This document shows, piece by piece, positions 28,887-38,201 of a stretch of 64,000 nt of DNA. Each line of letters starts with the position of its first letter. The first letter of the stretch is position 1. The notes beneath the pieces are model-generated. The model searched no databases. It was given only the letters and a program-made list of their open reading frames with translations, and was not told the DNA's origin. The DNA comes from an uncultured SAR86 cluster bacterium (GTDB taxonomy: Bacteria; Pseudomonadota; Gammaproteobacteria; Magnimaribacterales; Magnimaribacteraceae): assembly GCA_902574355.1 (NCBI GenBank), contig CACGNN010000003.1, positions 1 to 64,000 on the forward strand. Direction: 5' to 3'. The translations under genes and the position numbers were made by a program.

Positions 28887-30116
28887 CTACTTATTTCCTG
28901 TAGGTATTTCGTTAAAAGGTAGTCCTTTATCCGCTCTCATATCTTGAGGCATACCAAGTACCTGTTCTGAAATAATATTTTTAAGAATCTCATCTGTACC
29001 ACCGGCAATTCTTATTCCAGCAGCTCCATAAAATCCATATTGATACATAGATTGTTCGGCACCTTCTTCATCTGTTCTCAAAATACCAGCAGAATCAAGC
29101 ATATCTAAACCAAAATTAGCAATTTCTTGAAGTTTATTTCCACTTACTATTTTAGTTATAGATGATTGTGGTCCAGGTGTTTCACCTCTTGATAGGGCTG
29201 AAATATTTCTATACTTTGCATATTTCAATCCACTCTGTTGACAATACCAATCAGCTAGCTTTTCTCTGACCGAATCATTCTCGATAGCTAATTTGCCATT
29301 TAGGTCTTGTCCTCTGGCTAAAGAAAAAGCTTCTTCAAAGTCAGGTCCAGAGGCATCACCAACAGCCAATCTTTCATTCATTAGAGTAGTAAGGGATACT
29401 TTCCACCCATCTCCTACAGCCCCGAGTCTTTGACTATCAGGTATTTTCACATCTGTGAAATAGACTTCATTGAAATTAGCTCCACCAGAAATTTGTTTAA
29501 TTGGCTTCACTTCTATTCCCGGAGATTTCATGTCAACAAAAAAGAAAGTTAAACCTTTGTGCTTAGGTGCAGAAGGATCACTTCTGGTTACAAGTATTCC
29601 GTAATCACTAAAGTGGGCACCGGAAGTCCAAACCTTTTGTCCGTTAATAGTCCAAGTGTCACCATCCAGTTCGGCTTTAGTTTTGATACCTGCAACATCT
29701 GATCCTGCAGCTGGTTCGCTGAAAAGTTGACACCAAATTTCTTCGCCGGTAGCTAGAGGAGGTAGATATCTTTCTTTTTGTTCCTCGGTTGCATACATCA
29801 TCATTACTGGTCCAGCCATTCCTTGACCAATTTCAAGATAGCCTCCAGGTACTTTGAATTTCGAGACTTCTTGGCCCCATATTACCCTCTCTATAGGAGT
29901 TGATTCTCTGCCACCATATGTTTTAGGCCAATGAAGACATGCCCAACCACCTTCATGAAGTTTCTTTTGCCATACTTTGACCTGCTTTAGGCCTTCTTCT
30001 TCTGATGAGGCTCTCCAACTATCTTTTGGTCCTTCTTTAAGCTCAGCATTTGATGCAAGCCATTCGTAAGCTTCTTTTCTAAATTTAGCTTCTTCGGGAG
30101 TATCATTAAAGTCCAT
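28887..30116 (-). CDS. Acyl-CoA dehydrogenase (large-type, 409 residues)
   Basis: An FAD-dependent enzyme that introduces the alpha-beta double bond into acyl-CoA. Conserved regions include CQLFSEPAAGSDVAGI (flavin site), WTINGQKVWTSGAHFSDYGILVTRSDP, and C-terminal GIRIAGGTDEILKNIISEQVLGMP. The start (MDFNDTPEEAKFRKEAYEWL) is typical of bacterial heteromeric dehydrogenases. It lies nine bases after a second, shorter dehydrogenase on the same strand. Such long/short pairs are known from steroid side-chain degradation, where two different subunits form one enzyme; that use here is inference. Ends before the 28.8 kb terminator. Confidence 0.9.
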   Translation of the reverse strand: MDFNDTPEEAKFRKEAYEWLASNAELKEGPKDSWRASSEEEGLKQVKVWQKKLHEGGWACLHWPKTYGGRESTPIERVIWGQEVSKFKVPGGYLEIGQGMAGPVMMMYATEEQKERYLPPLATGEEIWCQLFSEPAAGSDVAGIKTKAELDGDTWTINGQKVWTSGAHFSDYGILVTRSDPSAPKHKGLTFFFVDMKSPGIEVKPIKQISGGANFNEVYFTDVKIPDSQRLGAVGDGWKVSLTTLMNERLAVGDASGPDFEEAFSLARGQDLNGKLAIENDSVREKLADWYCQQSGLKYAKYRNISALSRGETPGPQSSITKIVSGNKLQEIANFGLDMLDSAGILRTDEEGAEQSMYQYGFYGAAGIRIAGGTDEILKNIISEQVLGMPQDMRADKGLPFNEIPTGNK

Positions 30117-30125
30117 ATCTTTCTC

Positions 30126-31229
30126 CTATATTTGATTGGCTCTTTCTAAAGAACCGATTAGTTTATCTTTCCAAATTGATTGGCTACCTATATTGGCAGC
30201 AAGTTGACGACATCTTCTATAGTAGAGATGACAGTCAAATTCCCAAGTAAAACCCATACCTCCATGAGTTTGAATATTTTCTTTCGAGCACTCATGAAAG
30301 GCCTGACTTGCACTTACGCGACAAGTAGCAGCAGCAGTGGGCAATTCTGGAGCATTGGTACTTAACGCCCAAGCTCCGTAGTAGCAATTTGAGCGAGCAA
30401 GTTCAACAGCTATAAACATGTCTGCTAGCTTATGCTTTATTGCTTGGAAGGAAGCAATAGATCTTCCAAATGCATATCTTCCCATAGCATATTCCTTAGC
30501 CATATCCATACAAGCCTCTGCACCTCCTAATTGCTCAAAGGAAAATAAAACAGCTGCTCTATCAAGTAAGCTTAGAACATCTGACCAGTCTGACTTGAGT
30601 TCAGTCGCTGGAGTATTACTAAAAGCGATAGAGGCATGAGATCTTGAAGGATCTAAAGTAGTTTGAGGCTCTATTTCTATACCATCAGCTGTGCTGTCAA
30701 CCAAATAAAGACCTACGCCTGAACCATTATTAGCTGTAACTATAAAAGTATTTGCTACATCTCCGTCTGCTACGGCAATTTTTGTACCCGATAAAGTCCC
30801 ACCGGAAAAAGAACAACTGATATTAGCTTCTGTAGGTGATGTATTGGTTTCACTATGAGCAAAAGCGCCTATTTTTTCTCCAGATGCAAGGCCGGGAAGA
30901 TAAGATTGTTTTTGAGACTCGTCACCGAAATTTATTATGGCTTCAGAAGCTAGGTACACACTTGAAGAAAAGGGAGTTGGAGCCAAACTTCTTCCAAGTT
31001 CTTCAGCAATAACACATAACTCCAAGTAGCCTAATCCTAGTCCACCATATTCTTCAGGAATTGCAGTAGCGGTAAAACCCATTTCTATGATTTGAGACCA
31101 GAGATCTTCATCATAAGATGCTTCTCCTTCTAATACATTTCTGGCTCTTTTAACTGATTCTTCTTTTTCAAGAAATTTTCTAGCAATATCTTTTAATTGC
31201 ATTTGATCAGCAGAAAATTCAAAATTCAT
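30126..31229 (-). CDS. Acyl-CoA dehydrogenase (short-type, 367 residues)
   Basis: Second acyl-CoA dehydrogenase of the pair. N-terminus MNFEFSADQMQLKDIARKFLEKEE, then PEEYGGLGLGYLELCVIAEELGRSLAP, and a C-terminal block AFHECSKENIQTHGGMGFTWEFDCHLYYRR are typical. The usual flavin-site Thr/Ser block in the middle is degenerate (AFAHSETNTSPTEANI), as often seen in the partner subunit of heteromeric dehydrogenases. It is the promoter-proximal gene; three CTATTT(T)AGA repeats lie just upstream. Confidence 0.88.
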   Translation of the reverse strand: MNFEFSADQMQLKDIARKFLEKEESVKRARNVLEGEASYDEDLWSQIIEMGFTATAIPEEYGGLGLGYLELCVIAEELGRSLAPTPFSSSVYLASEAIINFGDESQKQSYLPGLASGEKIGAFAHSETNTSPTEANISCSFSGGTLSGTKIAVADGDVANTFIVTANNGSGVGLYLVDSTADGIEIEPQTTLDPSRSHASIAFSNTPATELKSDWSDVLSLLDRAAVLFSFEQLGGAEACMDMAKEYAMGRYAFGRSIASFQAIKHKLADMFIAVELARSNCYYGAWALSTNAPELPTAAATCRVSASQAFHECSKENIQTHGGMGFTWEFDCHLYYRRCRQLAANIGSQSIWKDKLIGSLERANQI

Positions 31230-31238
31230 AATATTCCT

Positions 31239-31288
31239 CTATTTAGATCTAATTCTATTTTAGATTAATTGTTAAACTCTATTTTAGA
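31239..31288. promoter_or_regulatory. Three direct repeats CTATTT(T)AGA in a divergent promoter
   Basis: CTATTTAGA at 31239-31247/8, CTATTTTAGA at 31255-31264 and again at 31279-31288 lie between the divergent acyl-CoA dehydrogenase operon and a coiled-coil membrane protein. Each is close to an inverted repeat (TCTA...TAGA). Repeated spacing suggests operator sites for an unknown regulator. AT-rich background lowers the certainty. Confidence 0.4.
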
Positions 31289-31337
31289 ATCTATTGTATA
31301 TGCGATCAAATAGAATGAAAGAGCAAATTAAGAAACT

Positions 31338-32015
31338 ATGAATCAAAATCTTAGTGAAGAAAAAAAGGACATAAAACCTGAAAGACCAGATTTGTCCTCA
31401 AATAGAAGAGCGAGAAAAACGGGTGGAGGAGGTTTTTTATTCTCCTCTTTGATTCTAATATTGAATTCAATAGGTTTAATAATTTTATTCTTGTGGTTTT
31501 TTAATACCTCAGGGAATCAGCAACAAGCCGGGCAAAATTTTGTAGAAAGAATTAGCGTTTTGGAAGAAAGACTCGCGCAAAAGGATCAACAGATAAATAT
31601 CTTATCTGAAGAAGTCGATGCAGATTTAAAGTTTGTTAATAAAGAAGTAAGAAAGTTATGGGATCTTAGCAATAAGAGAAATAGAAAAAATATATCTGAA
31701 AATCTAAATTCAATTGAAAATTTGAATGAGAAAATTGAAAGCATAGACAAAAAAGATGAAGTTTTATCCGCTCAACAAAGAGCTCTAACACTCGAGTTAG
31801 CTAGGATTAAAAATATTCAAGATAATATTAATAGTCAGCTAGATAATTTTGATGATATTAATCCTAATGAAACAGGATCAGATAGATTGGCAGATATTGA
31901 GGAAAGTATTGACTCCTTCAATGCATATCGCGTTCAGGTAAATCAATCATTACTTAATCTAAGAGAGCAGCTTAATGATCTGGAGTTAGCTCTATCGCAG
32001 GCTGAAAACGAATAG
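31338..32015 (+). CDS. Single-span membrane protein with long coiled coil
   Basis: A 225-residue protein with a basic, hydrophilic N-terminus (residues 1-30), one membrane helix (FLFSSLILILNSIGLIILFLWFF) and then an almost wholly charged helical stretch to the end (EERLAQKDQQINILSEEVD, EDLKFVNKEVRKL-type heptads). The tail is predicted to extend into the periplasm or cytoplasm as a coiled coil. I do not recognise a family with certainty. It is divergent from the acyl-CoA dehydrogenase pair and followed by tRNA-Leu. Confidence 0.7.
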   Translation: MNQNLSEEKKDIKPERPDLSSNRRARKTGGGGFLFSSLILILNSIGLIILFLWFFNTSGNQQQAGQNFVERISVLEERLAQKDQQINILSEEVDADLKFVNKEVRKLWDLSNKRNRKNISENLNSIENLNEKIESIDKKDEVLSAQQRALTLELARIKNIQDNINSQLDNFDDINPNETGSDRLADIEESIDSFNAYRVQVNQSLLNLREQLNDLELALSQAENE

Positions 32016-32054
32016 GTTACTTTCTTCAATTGTATGCCTATAATGATCGCTCTC

Positions 32055-32139
<85 letters not shown>

Positions 32140-32143
32140 ATAG

Positions 32144-33052
32144 TTAATTTACTTGTTGCAGTTTTCCGTAAGTTTTGAGCATTAAATCTCTCATCCATTT
32201 TGATGAGGACTCGTTGTCATTATTCTCATGCCAATATAGATGCAAAACCAGTGGGTCAATATCAAAAGGTAATTCTCGCCAAGCTAGATTTCTATCAACG
32301 GCAAATCCTTTTGTGGTCGTTATGGCCATATCTGACTGTTCAACAATGTAAGGTGCCACCAGGAAGTGTTGAGCTCTTAAATATATATCCCTACTTAACC
32401 CCAATTTGTACAAAGTCATATCTACATGACCCATCCCAGTCTTTCTGTTTGAAATATGGATATGTGATAGATCTAAATAATCTTCTATAGTAATTTTTTG
32501 TTTTTTTAGAATTGGATGATCTTTTCTTACGATCATCACATAATCTTCTTGATATATTTTTTCATGTTTTAGGTGTTGATCACTTTGAAGGGGAGGGTCA
32601 ATGCTAAAATCTATTGCACCTGAAGCAAGTTCTCTAGGAGCATCTTTTCTTGCAGTGAGGTAGGTCTCAACTTTTACCTTAGGAGCTATCTCTGCAAGTT
32701 CTTTGATCAATAAAGGAAGAAGTCTATATTCTGAGGTATCACCAATTGAAATTTTAAAAGTCATGTTTGCAGTCGAGGGATCAAACTTTTCACTTACAGA
32801 AATAGTATTCTGTATCAGCGATAAAGCGTTTCTTATATCTCCAATCAATTGATTTGCAACAGGTGTTGGAATCATTCCTCTTGATGTTCTTATAAATAAC
32901 TCATCGTTAAAAAGGTCCCTTAACCTTGCCAACGCATTACTTACAGCCGGTTGTGTAATACCAAGAACCTGCCCAGACTTAGTCAAGTTTTTTTCTGTGT
33001 AGATGACATCAAATGCTATGAATAAATTTAGGTCTGTATCTTTAATTTTCAT
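32144..33052 (-). CDS. LysR-family transcriptional regulator
   Basis: A 302-residue regulator with an N-terminal winged helix-turn-helix (LNLFIAFDVIYTEKNLTKSGQVLGITQPAVSNALARLR, recognition part TQPAVSNALARLR) and a C-terminal periplasmic-binding-like effector domain (FKISIGDTSEYRLLPLL onward). It is transcribed away from an acyl-CoA dehydrogenase gene 149 bases off, so by the usual LysR arrangement it probably controls that gene. Its NodD/NahR-like N-terminus (IRTSRGMIPTPVA) hints at an aromatic or lipid-like inducer, but this is weak. Confidence 0.9.
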   Translation of the reverse strand: MKIKDTDLNLFIAFDVIYTEKNLTKSGQVLGITQPAVSNALARLRDLFNDELFIRTSRGMIPTPVANQLIGDIRNALSLIQNTISVSEKFDPSTANMTFKISIGDTSEYRLLPLLIKELAEIAPKVKVETYLTARKDAPRELASGAIDFSIDPPLQSDQHLKHEKIYQEDYVMIVRKDHPILKKQKITIEDYLDLSHIHISNRKTGMGHVDMTLYKLGLSRDIYLRAQHFLVAPYIVEQSDMAITTTKGFAVDRNLAWRELPFDIDPLVLHLYWHENNDNESSSKWMRDLMLKTYGKLQQVN

Positions 33053-33095
33053 ATTGGATTAGATTTTTTTGCAGAATTAACTGAGATTTATAGAC

Positions 33096-33105
33096 TAACT
33101 AGTTA
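33096..33105. promoter_or_regulatory. Candidate LysR operator palindrome
   Basis: TAACTAGTTA is a perfect 10-bp palindrome in the shared upstream region of the LysR gene and the divergent dehydrogenase. GATTTATA occurs twice nearby. LysR proteins bind dyads in such positions; this one is a candidate only. Confidence 0.3.
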
Positions 33106-33201
33106 TATATCTCTATGATTTACAAAATTGATAATAAAACGTTATAACTAAGATTTATAATACACCAAAACAGTATTTATATAAATGATAAGGGAAAAAA
33201 A

Positions 33202-34449
33202 ATGAGTTTTGAATTTTCTGATAGATCCAAAGATTTGCAATTGCGTATCTCTAAATTTTTAGATGATCATGTTTATCCGGCGGAAGCAATATATGCTCAA
33301 CAAATGGAAGAATTTACGCAGCAAGGGGATAGATGGCAAATTCCAAAAATAATTGAAGATAAAAAAGAAATAGCAAAGTCTGAAGGTCTTTGGAATTTAT
33401 TTCTTCCAGAGAATCCTATGGGCGAAAGTATGAGTAACTTGGATTATGCACCTTTAGCTGAAATTATGGGAAGATCAGGTTTGGCTTCAGAAATATTTAA
33501 TTGCTCTGCTCCGGATACTGGAAATATGGAAGTTTTGGCAAGATATGCAAATGAAGAGCAACAAGAAAGATGGTTGAAGCCGTTATTGAATGGGGAGATA
33601 AGATCTGCTTTTGCAATGACTGAACCTGCGGTTGCTTCTTCTGATGCTACAAATATTTGTTCATCTGCTGTGTTAGACGGAGATGAGTATGTGATAAACG
33701 GTGAGAAGTGGTGGACATCAGGAGCAGGCGATCCTCGATGTAAAGTTCTCATTTTTATGTGCATGACAAATCCAGATAATCCCAAACATCAAAGGCAATC
33801 GCAGATTATTGTTCCAATGGATACTCCTGGAATAAAAATTGAACAAATGATGCACGTATTTGGCTATGATGATGCCCCTCACGGACACGGTCGTGTTTCG
33901 TTTAAAGACGTAAGAGTACCAAAAGAGAATTTACTTCTTGGTGAAGGTAGAGGTTTTGAAATATCTCAAGGAAGACTAGGACCTGGAAGAATTCACCACT
34001 GTATGAGAACCATAGGAGTTATGGAAAGAGCACTTGAATTTATGATCAAACGATCTGAAGAAAGAGTTGCATTTGGAAAGAAAATTTCAACTTTAGGTGC
34101 TAACTATGACTATATAGCTGAAAGCAGAATAGATATTGAGACATCTAGATTGCTCACTTTAAATGCAGCGCATATGATGGATACAGTTGGAAATAAAGTA
34201 GCTAGAAGTGAAATCGCTCAAATAAAGGTACATGTACCTATTGTTGCATGCAGGTTAATTGACAGAGCGATACAAATGCATGGTGGTGGCGGAGTCAGTC
34301 AGGACTTTCCTCTAGCAAGCATGTACGCTCACATGAGAACCCTCAGACTAGCTGATGGACCTGACGAAGTTCATAGAAGAGTAATTGCGAGGGAAGAACT
34401 TTCCAAATATTCCGACCAATCTGCAGAAACTATTGTCACAAGAGATTAA
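33202..34449 (+). CDS. Acyl-CoA dehydrogenase (ACAD10/11-like)
   Basis: A 415-residue dehydrogenase. Typical blocks are [70 protein letters not shown] and the C-terminal [12 protein letters not shown]. The DGPDEVH ending is common to ACAD10/ACAD11-type enzymes, which act on long or hydroxylated acyl chains. It is divergent from the LysR gene, its probable regulator. The APH-fold kinase at 5.6 kb resembles the other half of ACAD10 but is far away here. A terminator follows. Confidence 0.9.
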   Translation: MSFEFSDRSKDLQLRISKFLDDHVYPAEAIYAQQMEEFTQQGDRWQIPKIIEDKKEIAKSEGLWNLFLPENPMGESMSNLDYAPLAEIMGRSGLASEIFNCSAPDTGNMEVLARYANEEQQERWLKPLLNGEIRSAFAMTEPAVASSDATNICSSAVLDGDEYVINGEKWWTSGAGDPRCKVLIFMCMTNPDNPKHQRQSQIIVPMDTPGIKIEQMMHVFGYDDAPHGHGRVSFKDVRVPKENLLLGEGRGFEISQGRLGPGRIHHCMRTIGVMERALEFMIKRSEERVAFGKKISTLGANYDYIAESRIDIETSRLLTLNAAHMMDTVGNKVARSEIAQIKVHVPIVACRLIDRAIQMHGGGGVSQDFPLASMYAHMRTLRLADGPDEVHRRVIAREELSKYSDQSAETIVTRD

Positions 34450-34470
34450 ACTTTCACATTATTAATTAAT

Positions 34471-34495
34471 AAAAGGTCCAAAAGGGCCTTTTATT
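34471..34495. terminator. Rho-independent terminator between convergent genes
   Basis: AAAAGGTCC (34471-34479) pairs with GGGCCTTTT (34484-34492, one G-T pair) around AAAA, followed by ATTTTA. It ends the dehydrogenase gene, overlaps the stop of the convergent esterase gene, and may serve both strands. Confidence 0.85.
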
Positions 34496-35495
34496 TTATA
34501 AGCTCTTTAAACTCCTCACATATCTCATCAATAGAATTATTTATACCTGGCACTTCTAGCATATTAAAGAAACCATGTATGTATGAAGGGTATTCTTTGT
34601 AAACAACAGTAACATTGTCTTGTTTCATCTTTTCTGAATATTGCAGTCCTTCATCTCTCAATGGATCAAAACCCGCGGTGATTATTAAAGCCGGGGGAAG
34701 GCCGTTAAACTTCTCTGCCAGCAAAGGAGAAACTCGTGGATCATTTTTTAGATCATCTGAATCCAGATAATGATCAACAAACCACTTCATCAACTCCTCA
34801 GTAAGCACAAATCCTTTATTACAATCCTTTACCATAGAATCAGTTACCAATCTAAGATCGGTAGCAGGGTAGATAAGAAGTTGAGCATTTGGTAGAGCTT
34901 TTTCTTTTTTTTCCCTCTCAATACATATTGAAGTAGCTAAGTTTCCACCGGCACTGTCTCCACCTACCGATATCATTTCTGGATCAACCCCTAAGAACTC
35001 TGCATGATTTGATATCCATTCGTAAGCATCAAGACAATCATTAAAGGGAATAGGAAATTTATATTCTGGTGAGAGTCTGTAATTTACTGAAAATATTTTT
35101 ATATTTAATTTCTTGCAGATGTATCTGCAGATATTGTCATGAGTATCAGTATCACCGATTACCCAACCGCCTCCATGAAAGTAAACTAGTGATGATCCAG
35201 ATTTATTGATACTATCAGAAGAATATTCTCTTACTTCTATGGTATCGCCTTCAACTGGCACTTTGTGGTTTGATGTAATTATCTCTTCAAGGCCAATACT
35301 GGAACTATTCTGAGATACATAGTTCCCTCGTAGATCTGCTGGAGAGATATCTTTATATTGGATCCCTAACTTTTCATTTTGCTCACAAATAAGTTGAAAT
35401 GCAGGAAGTAATTTTCTTTCTCCTAGTGTGATTTGTTTTTTGCCAGATAACCATAGAAGGATAAAATTGGGCAACTTCAGTATTAAGCTGATCAT
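34491..35495 (-). CDS. Alpha/beta hydrolase, hormone-sensitive-lipase-type esterase
   Basis: A 334-residue esterase. The oxyanion-hole motif HGGGW is at 107-111 and the nucleophile elbow GGDSAGG has Ser181. The likely acid is in DPLRDEG near 283 and the His in YIHGFFNM near 312. These hydrolyse short to medium acyl esters. No signal peptide is evident, although the first 16 residues are hydrophobic. It has a terminator on both sides, so it is a single-gene unit. Confidence 0.9.
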   Translation of the reverse strand: MISLILKLPNFILLWLSGKKQITLGERKLLPAFQLICEQNEKLGIQYKDISPADLRGNYVSQNSSSIGLEEIITSNHKVPVEGDTIEVREYSSDSINKSGSSLVYFHGGGWVIGDTDTHDNICRYICKKLNIKIFSVNYRLSPEYKFPIPFNDCLDAYEWISNHAEFLGVDPEMISVGGDSAGGNLATSICIEREKKEKALPNAQLLIYPATDLRLVTDSMVKDCNKGFVLTEELMKWFVDHYLDSDDLKNDPRVSPLLAEKFNGLPPALIITAGFDPLRDEGLQYSEKMKQDNVTVVYKEYPSYIHGFFNMLEVPGINNSIDEICEEFKELIK

Positions 35496-35501
35496 GATTT
35501 A

Positions 35502-35527
35502 CAAAAAGGCTCCCTTGAGAGCCTTTT
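35502..35527. terminator. Rho-independent terminator upstream of the esterase gene
   Basis: AAAAGGCTC and GAGCCTTTT are complementary around CCTTGA, with A- and T-runs outside. On the minus strand it ends the small secreted-protein gene that precedes the esterase. Confidence 0.85.
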
Positions 35528-35533
35528 AAATGT

Positions 35534-35917
35534 TTAATTGGAAGCTTCTCTGACTTGCCTGGAATCGACTAAAGTATGAGATGAGCAATTAGTCATTTTC
35601 TCAAACTCTCCGTGGATCTCTGCTCCTTTTCCTTCAGCAAAATATTCTTGAAAACCAGAACCCATGGTTGCATAACTGCTCCATGATCCTGCCCAAACAA
35701 AATCAACATTTCCTAGATTACTTGTAAAACTTGGTGTCATAACATATGCCGAGTATGATTGATCATCAAGTTCATCAACAACTTTATTCCATTTGACAAC
35801 CCAATTATCCAAGTCTTCCATATCGTATCCGTCTGCAAATTTACAGCTCCAGAATTCAACAGGAGCTGAAAATAGCGTCAAAGGAAGAAAGCCGATTATA
35901 AATATAATTTTTTTCAT
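35534..35917 (-). CDS. Small secreted protein of unknown function
   Basis: A 127-residue protein with a signal peptide (MKKIIFIIGFLPLTLFSAPV). The mature part has two Cys (SCKFADG and TNCSSH) and an alternating strand/helix pattern (EFWSCKFADGYDMEDLDNWVVKWN, then VDFVWAGSWSSYATM). It looks like a small ferredoxin-like alpha+beta domain. Its length, signal and layout recall the secreted gene at 37.7-38.2 kb, although sequence likeness is low. No named family recognised. Confidence 0.6.
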   Translation of the reverse strand: MKKIIFIIGFLPLTLFSAPVEFWSCKFADGYDMEDLDNWVVKWNKVVDELDDQSYSAYVMTPSFTSNLGNVDFVWAGSWSSYATMGSGFQEYFAEGKGAEIHGEFEKMTNCSSHTLVDSRQVREASN

Positions 35918-36015
35918 TTTTTTTCTCCTAAAGAATATACCTTAAAGTTTTATCTCTTAAGAATAAAGAATTAATAAGGAGAATTTATAGATGATATGAT
36001 TACAACCTTTTTAGT

Positions 36016-37416
36016 ATGTACGACATTTTAATAATTGGAAGCGGACCTGCAGGATATGTTGCTGCAATAAGAGCTGCACAACTTGGAAAGAAAGTAGGGT
36101 GTATTGAGCAATCATCTATTGGTGGAACTTGCTTAAATATAGGCTGTATTCCATCAAAATCGTTACTCGATTCTTCGTACAAGCATTATCAATTGGAAGA
36201 CCAGTATTCAAAACATGGTATAGAAATAAAGGATGTAGGTATTGACTTGAAAAAGATGATGTCTAGGAAAGATGAAGTAGTAGGACAGCTTACTAATGGA
36301 GTAAGTGCATTATTTAAGTCAAATAAGATTGATCTGATTGAAGGTAAAGCAAAAATCCTTTCTGATATATCAATTGAAGTATTTAAAGACGGTGAAAGTC
36401 ATATTTATGAAACCAAGAATATCATTATTGCTAGTGGTTCTAGCCCTGCAGAATTAAATAATATCAACTTCTCAAGTAACATCGTCGATAGTGAGGGCGC
36501 TTTGAAGTTCGAAAAAATACCAAAACAATTAGTAGTTATTGGAGCAGGCATAATCGGGCTGGAATTAGGAAGTGTTTGGGCAAGATTAGGCTCCAAAGTA
36601 ACAATTTTGGAAGCTCAACAAGAGTTCTTGCCAATGTTGGATGCAAGGATGTCTAGACAAATTCTTAGAGAATTTAATAAACAAGGGTTAGATATAAGAT
36701 TTGGGTCTAACATTTTAGATATTTCAGATACAACGAGTGGTTTGGAAGTTAGGTTCCAAGAAAATGAAAAAGATATTAATCTGAAGGCTGAAAAAATAAT
36801 TATAGCAATAGGAAGAAAGCCTAATACTCAAGATTTATTCAATACTGATTTAGTTTCTATAGATGATAAAGGCTTCATCGAAGTCGATGAATATTGCCAG
36901 ACTAAGACTAAGAGCATATGGGCAATTGGAGATGCCGTGAGAGGACCAATGCTAGCTCATAAAGCTTCAGAAGAAGGAATTATGGTTTCGGAAAGAATAG
37001 CTGGTGAGAATTTTCTTATAAATTACGCACATATTCCTAATGTCATTTATACCCATCCAGAGGTTGCTTGGGTAGGTAAAAATGAAAAAGAACTTAAGAG
37101 TCTAGAGGTAGATTACAAATCTGGATCTTTCCCTTTTGCAGCTAGTGGAAGAGCTTTAGCATCTGGTGAGTCAACTGGGTCTGTTACCATCCATGCTGAT
37201 AATGAAACAGATCAAATATTAGGCATTCAGGTTTTTGGACCTTCTGCATCCGAGATTATGCACCAAGGCTTGATTGCAATGGATAATGAAATAACATCGG
37301 AAAAATTCAGTTCAACTATATTCAGTCACCCCACTGTCTCTGAGGCTCTTCACGAGGCGACACTTGCGATGAATCTAAAGGCTATTCATATTCAAAATAG
37401 AAAAAAGAAAAAGTAA
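36016..37416 (+). CDS. lpdA: Dihydrolipoyl dehydrogenase
   Basis: A 466-residue FAD/NAD disulfide oxidoreductase. FAD motif IGSGPAGYVAA (7-17), redox site GGTCLNIGCIPSK with Cys39 and Cys44, NAD motif VIGAGIIGLELGSVWARLG, and the C-terminal HPTVSEALHEA with the catalytic His-Glu. It reoxidises lipoamide of 2-oxoacid dehydrogenases or the glycine cleavage system. No E1 or E2 genes are near, so the partner complex is unknown. It is separated from flanking genes, which run in the other direction. Confidence 0.95.
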   Translation: MYDILIIGSGPAGYVAAIRAAQLGKKVGCIEQSSIGGTCLNIGCIPSKSLLDSSYKHYQLEDQYSKHGIEIKDVGIDLKKMMSRKDEVVGQLTNGVSALFKSNKIDLIEGKAKILSDISIEVFKDGESHIYETKNIIIASGSSPAELNNINFSSNIVDSEGALKFEKIPKQLVVIGAGIIGLELGSVWARLGSKVTILEAQQEFLPMLDARMSRQILREFNKQGLDIRFGSNILDISDTTSGLEVRFQENEKDINLKAEKIIIAIGRKPNTQDLFNTDLVSIDDKGFIEVDEYCQTKTKSIWAIGDAVRGPMLAHKASEEGIMVSERIAGENFLINYAHIPNVIYTHPEVAWVGKNEKELKSLEVDYKSGSFPFAASGRALASGESTGSVTIHADNETDQILGIQVFGPSASEIMHQGLIAMDNEITSEKFSSTIFSHPTVSEALHEATLAMNLKAIHIQNRKKKK

Positions 37417-37419
37417 CCC

Positions 37420-37737
37420 TTAGTCCTCTAAATAGGAGCAACAATAATCAAATATAGTTTGTACTTTTAGTTTAAAAGAAGAGTCTTTTGGCACCTCAAA
37501 AGACATACCCGTCTTCAATTCCTTCCAATTCTCCTCTCCAGAAATTAAAACTTCAATTTCACCAGATGTAATTTCCACTAATTCTTTCTGGCTGGTATTA
37601 AATTCATACTCACCAGGAAGCATAATTCCGAGGGTTTTTTTACTTCCATCTGCAAAAAGTACGTTTCTACTTGTTACATTTCCATCGAAATAAAAGTTAG
37701 CCTTTTTTTCTACACTAACATTTTCCAGCACGGTCAT
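37420..37737 (-). CDS. ppnP: Pyrimidine/purine nucleoside phosphorylase PpnP (cupin fold)
   Basis: A 105-residue cupin of the YaiE/PpnP family, which splits nucleosides with phosphate. The pattern matches closely: NVSVEKKANFYFDGNVTSR at the start, KKTLGIMLPGEYEFNT, VEITSGEIEVLIS, WKELKTGMSFEVPKDSSFKLKV and C-terminal DYCCSYL. Length is close to the E. coli protein (94). It is convergent with lpdA, three bases between the stops. Confidence 0.9.
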   Translation of the reverse strand: MTVLENVSVEKKANFYFDGNVTSRNVLFADGSKKTLGIMLPGEYEFNTSQKELVEITSGEIEVLISGEENWKELKTGMSFEVPKDSSFKLKVQTIFDYCCSYLED

Positions 37738-37747
37738 TCCTTCTTAT

Positions 37748-38152
37748 CTATCTAGCAATCAAGTTCACAACTGCAAATTCTTCAACTGTAGTTCCACATT
37801 TCTGCGCTACTTGGTCATAAAGATCAGACCATGTCTTATCATTTGCTTGCCAATCAAAAGCTTTTTCCATGGCCTCAATCGAGTCATGTAGGTCAACTGC
37901 TCCTATAGTTCCATCGGACCAAACTCCTGGTGATGAAGAGTAGGAGACAGGACTATTTGCTCTTTCGTAAGCGATTATTTTTTTTACCATCTCAATCGAT
38001 TCATCAACTTTTCCTGAGGGACATTCACCTTTATAAGTAACGATTACTTGACCAGGTTTCGCTACGGGCATTAGCATTTCATTCGAAGCATGATGCATAG
38101 CAAAAATACTAATTGAACTCATTAATAAAAGGGTTCCTAAAATATATCTCAT
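37748..38152 (-). CDS. Small secreted protein of unknown function
   Basis: A 134-residue protein with a signal peptide (MRYILGTLLLMSSISIFA). The mature part contains two Cys (GECPSG, KCGTT), one long helix (VDESIEMVKKIIAYERAN), then GVWSDGTIGAVDLHDSIEAMEKAFDW. The overall pattern of strand, helix, Trp-containing strand and helix is like the secreted protein at 35.5 kb. No family recognised. Ten bases separate it from ppnP. Confidence 0.6.
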   Translation of the reverse strand: MRYILGTLLLMSSISIFAMHHASNEMLMPVAKPGQVIVTYKGECPSGKVDESIEMVKKIIAYERANSPVSYSSSPGVWSDGTIGAVDLHDSIEAMEKAFDWQANDKTWSDLYDQVAQKCGTTVEEFAVVNLIAR

Positions 38153-38201
38153 ATCAACTCCTATAGTAATTTATCTAATCATAGCACCAAGAATTGAGTG
38201 T

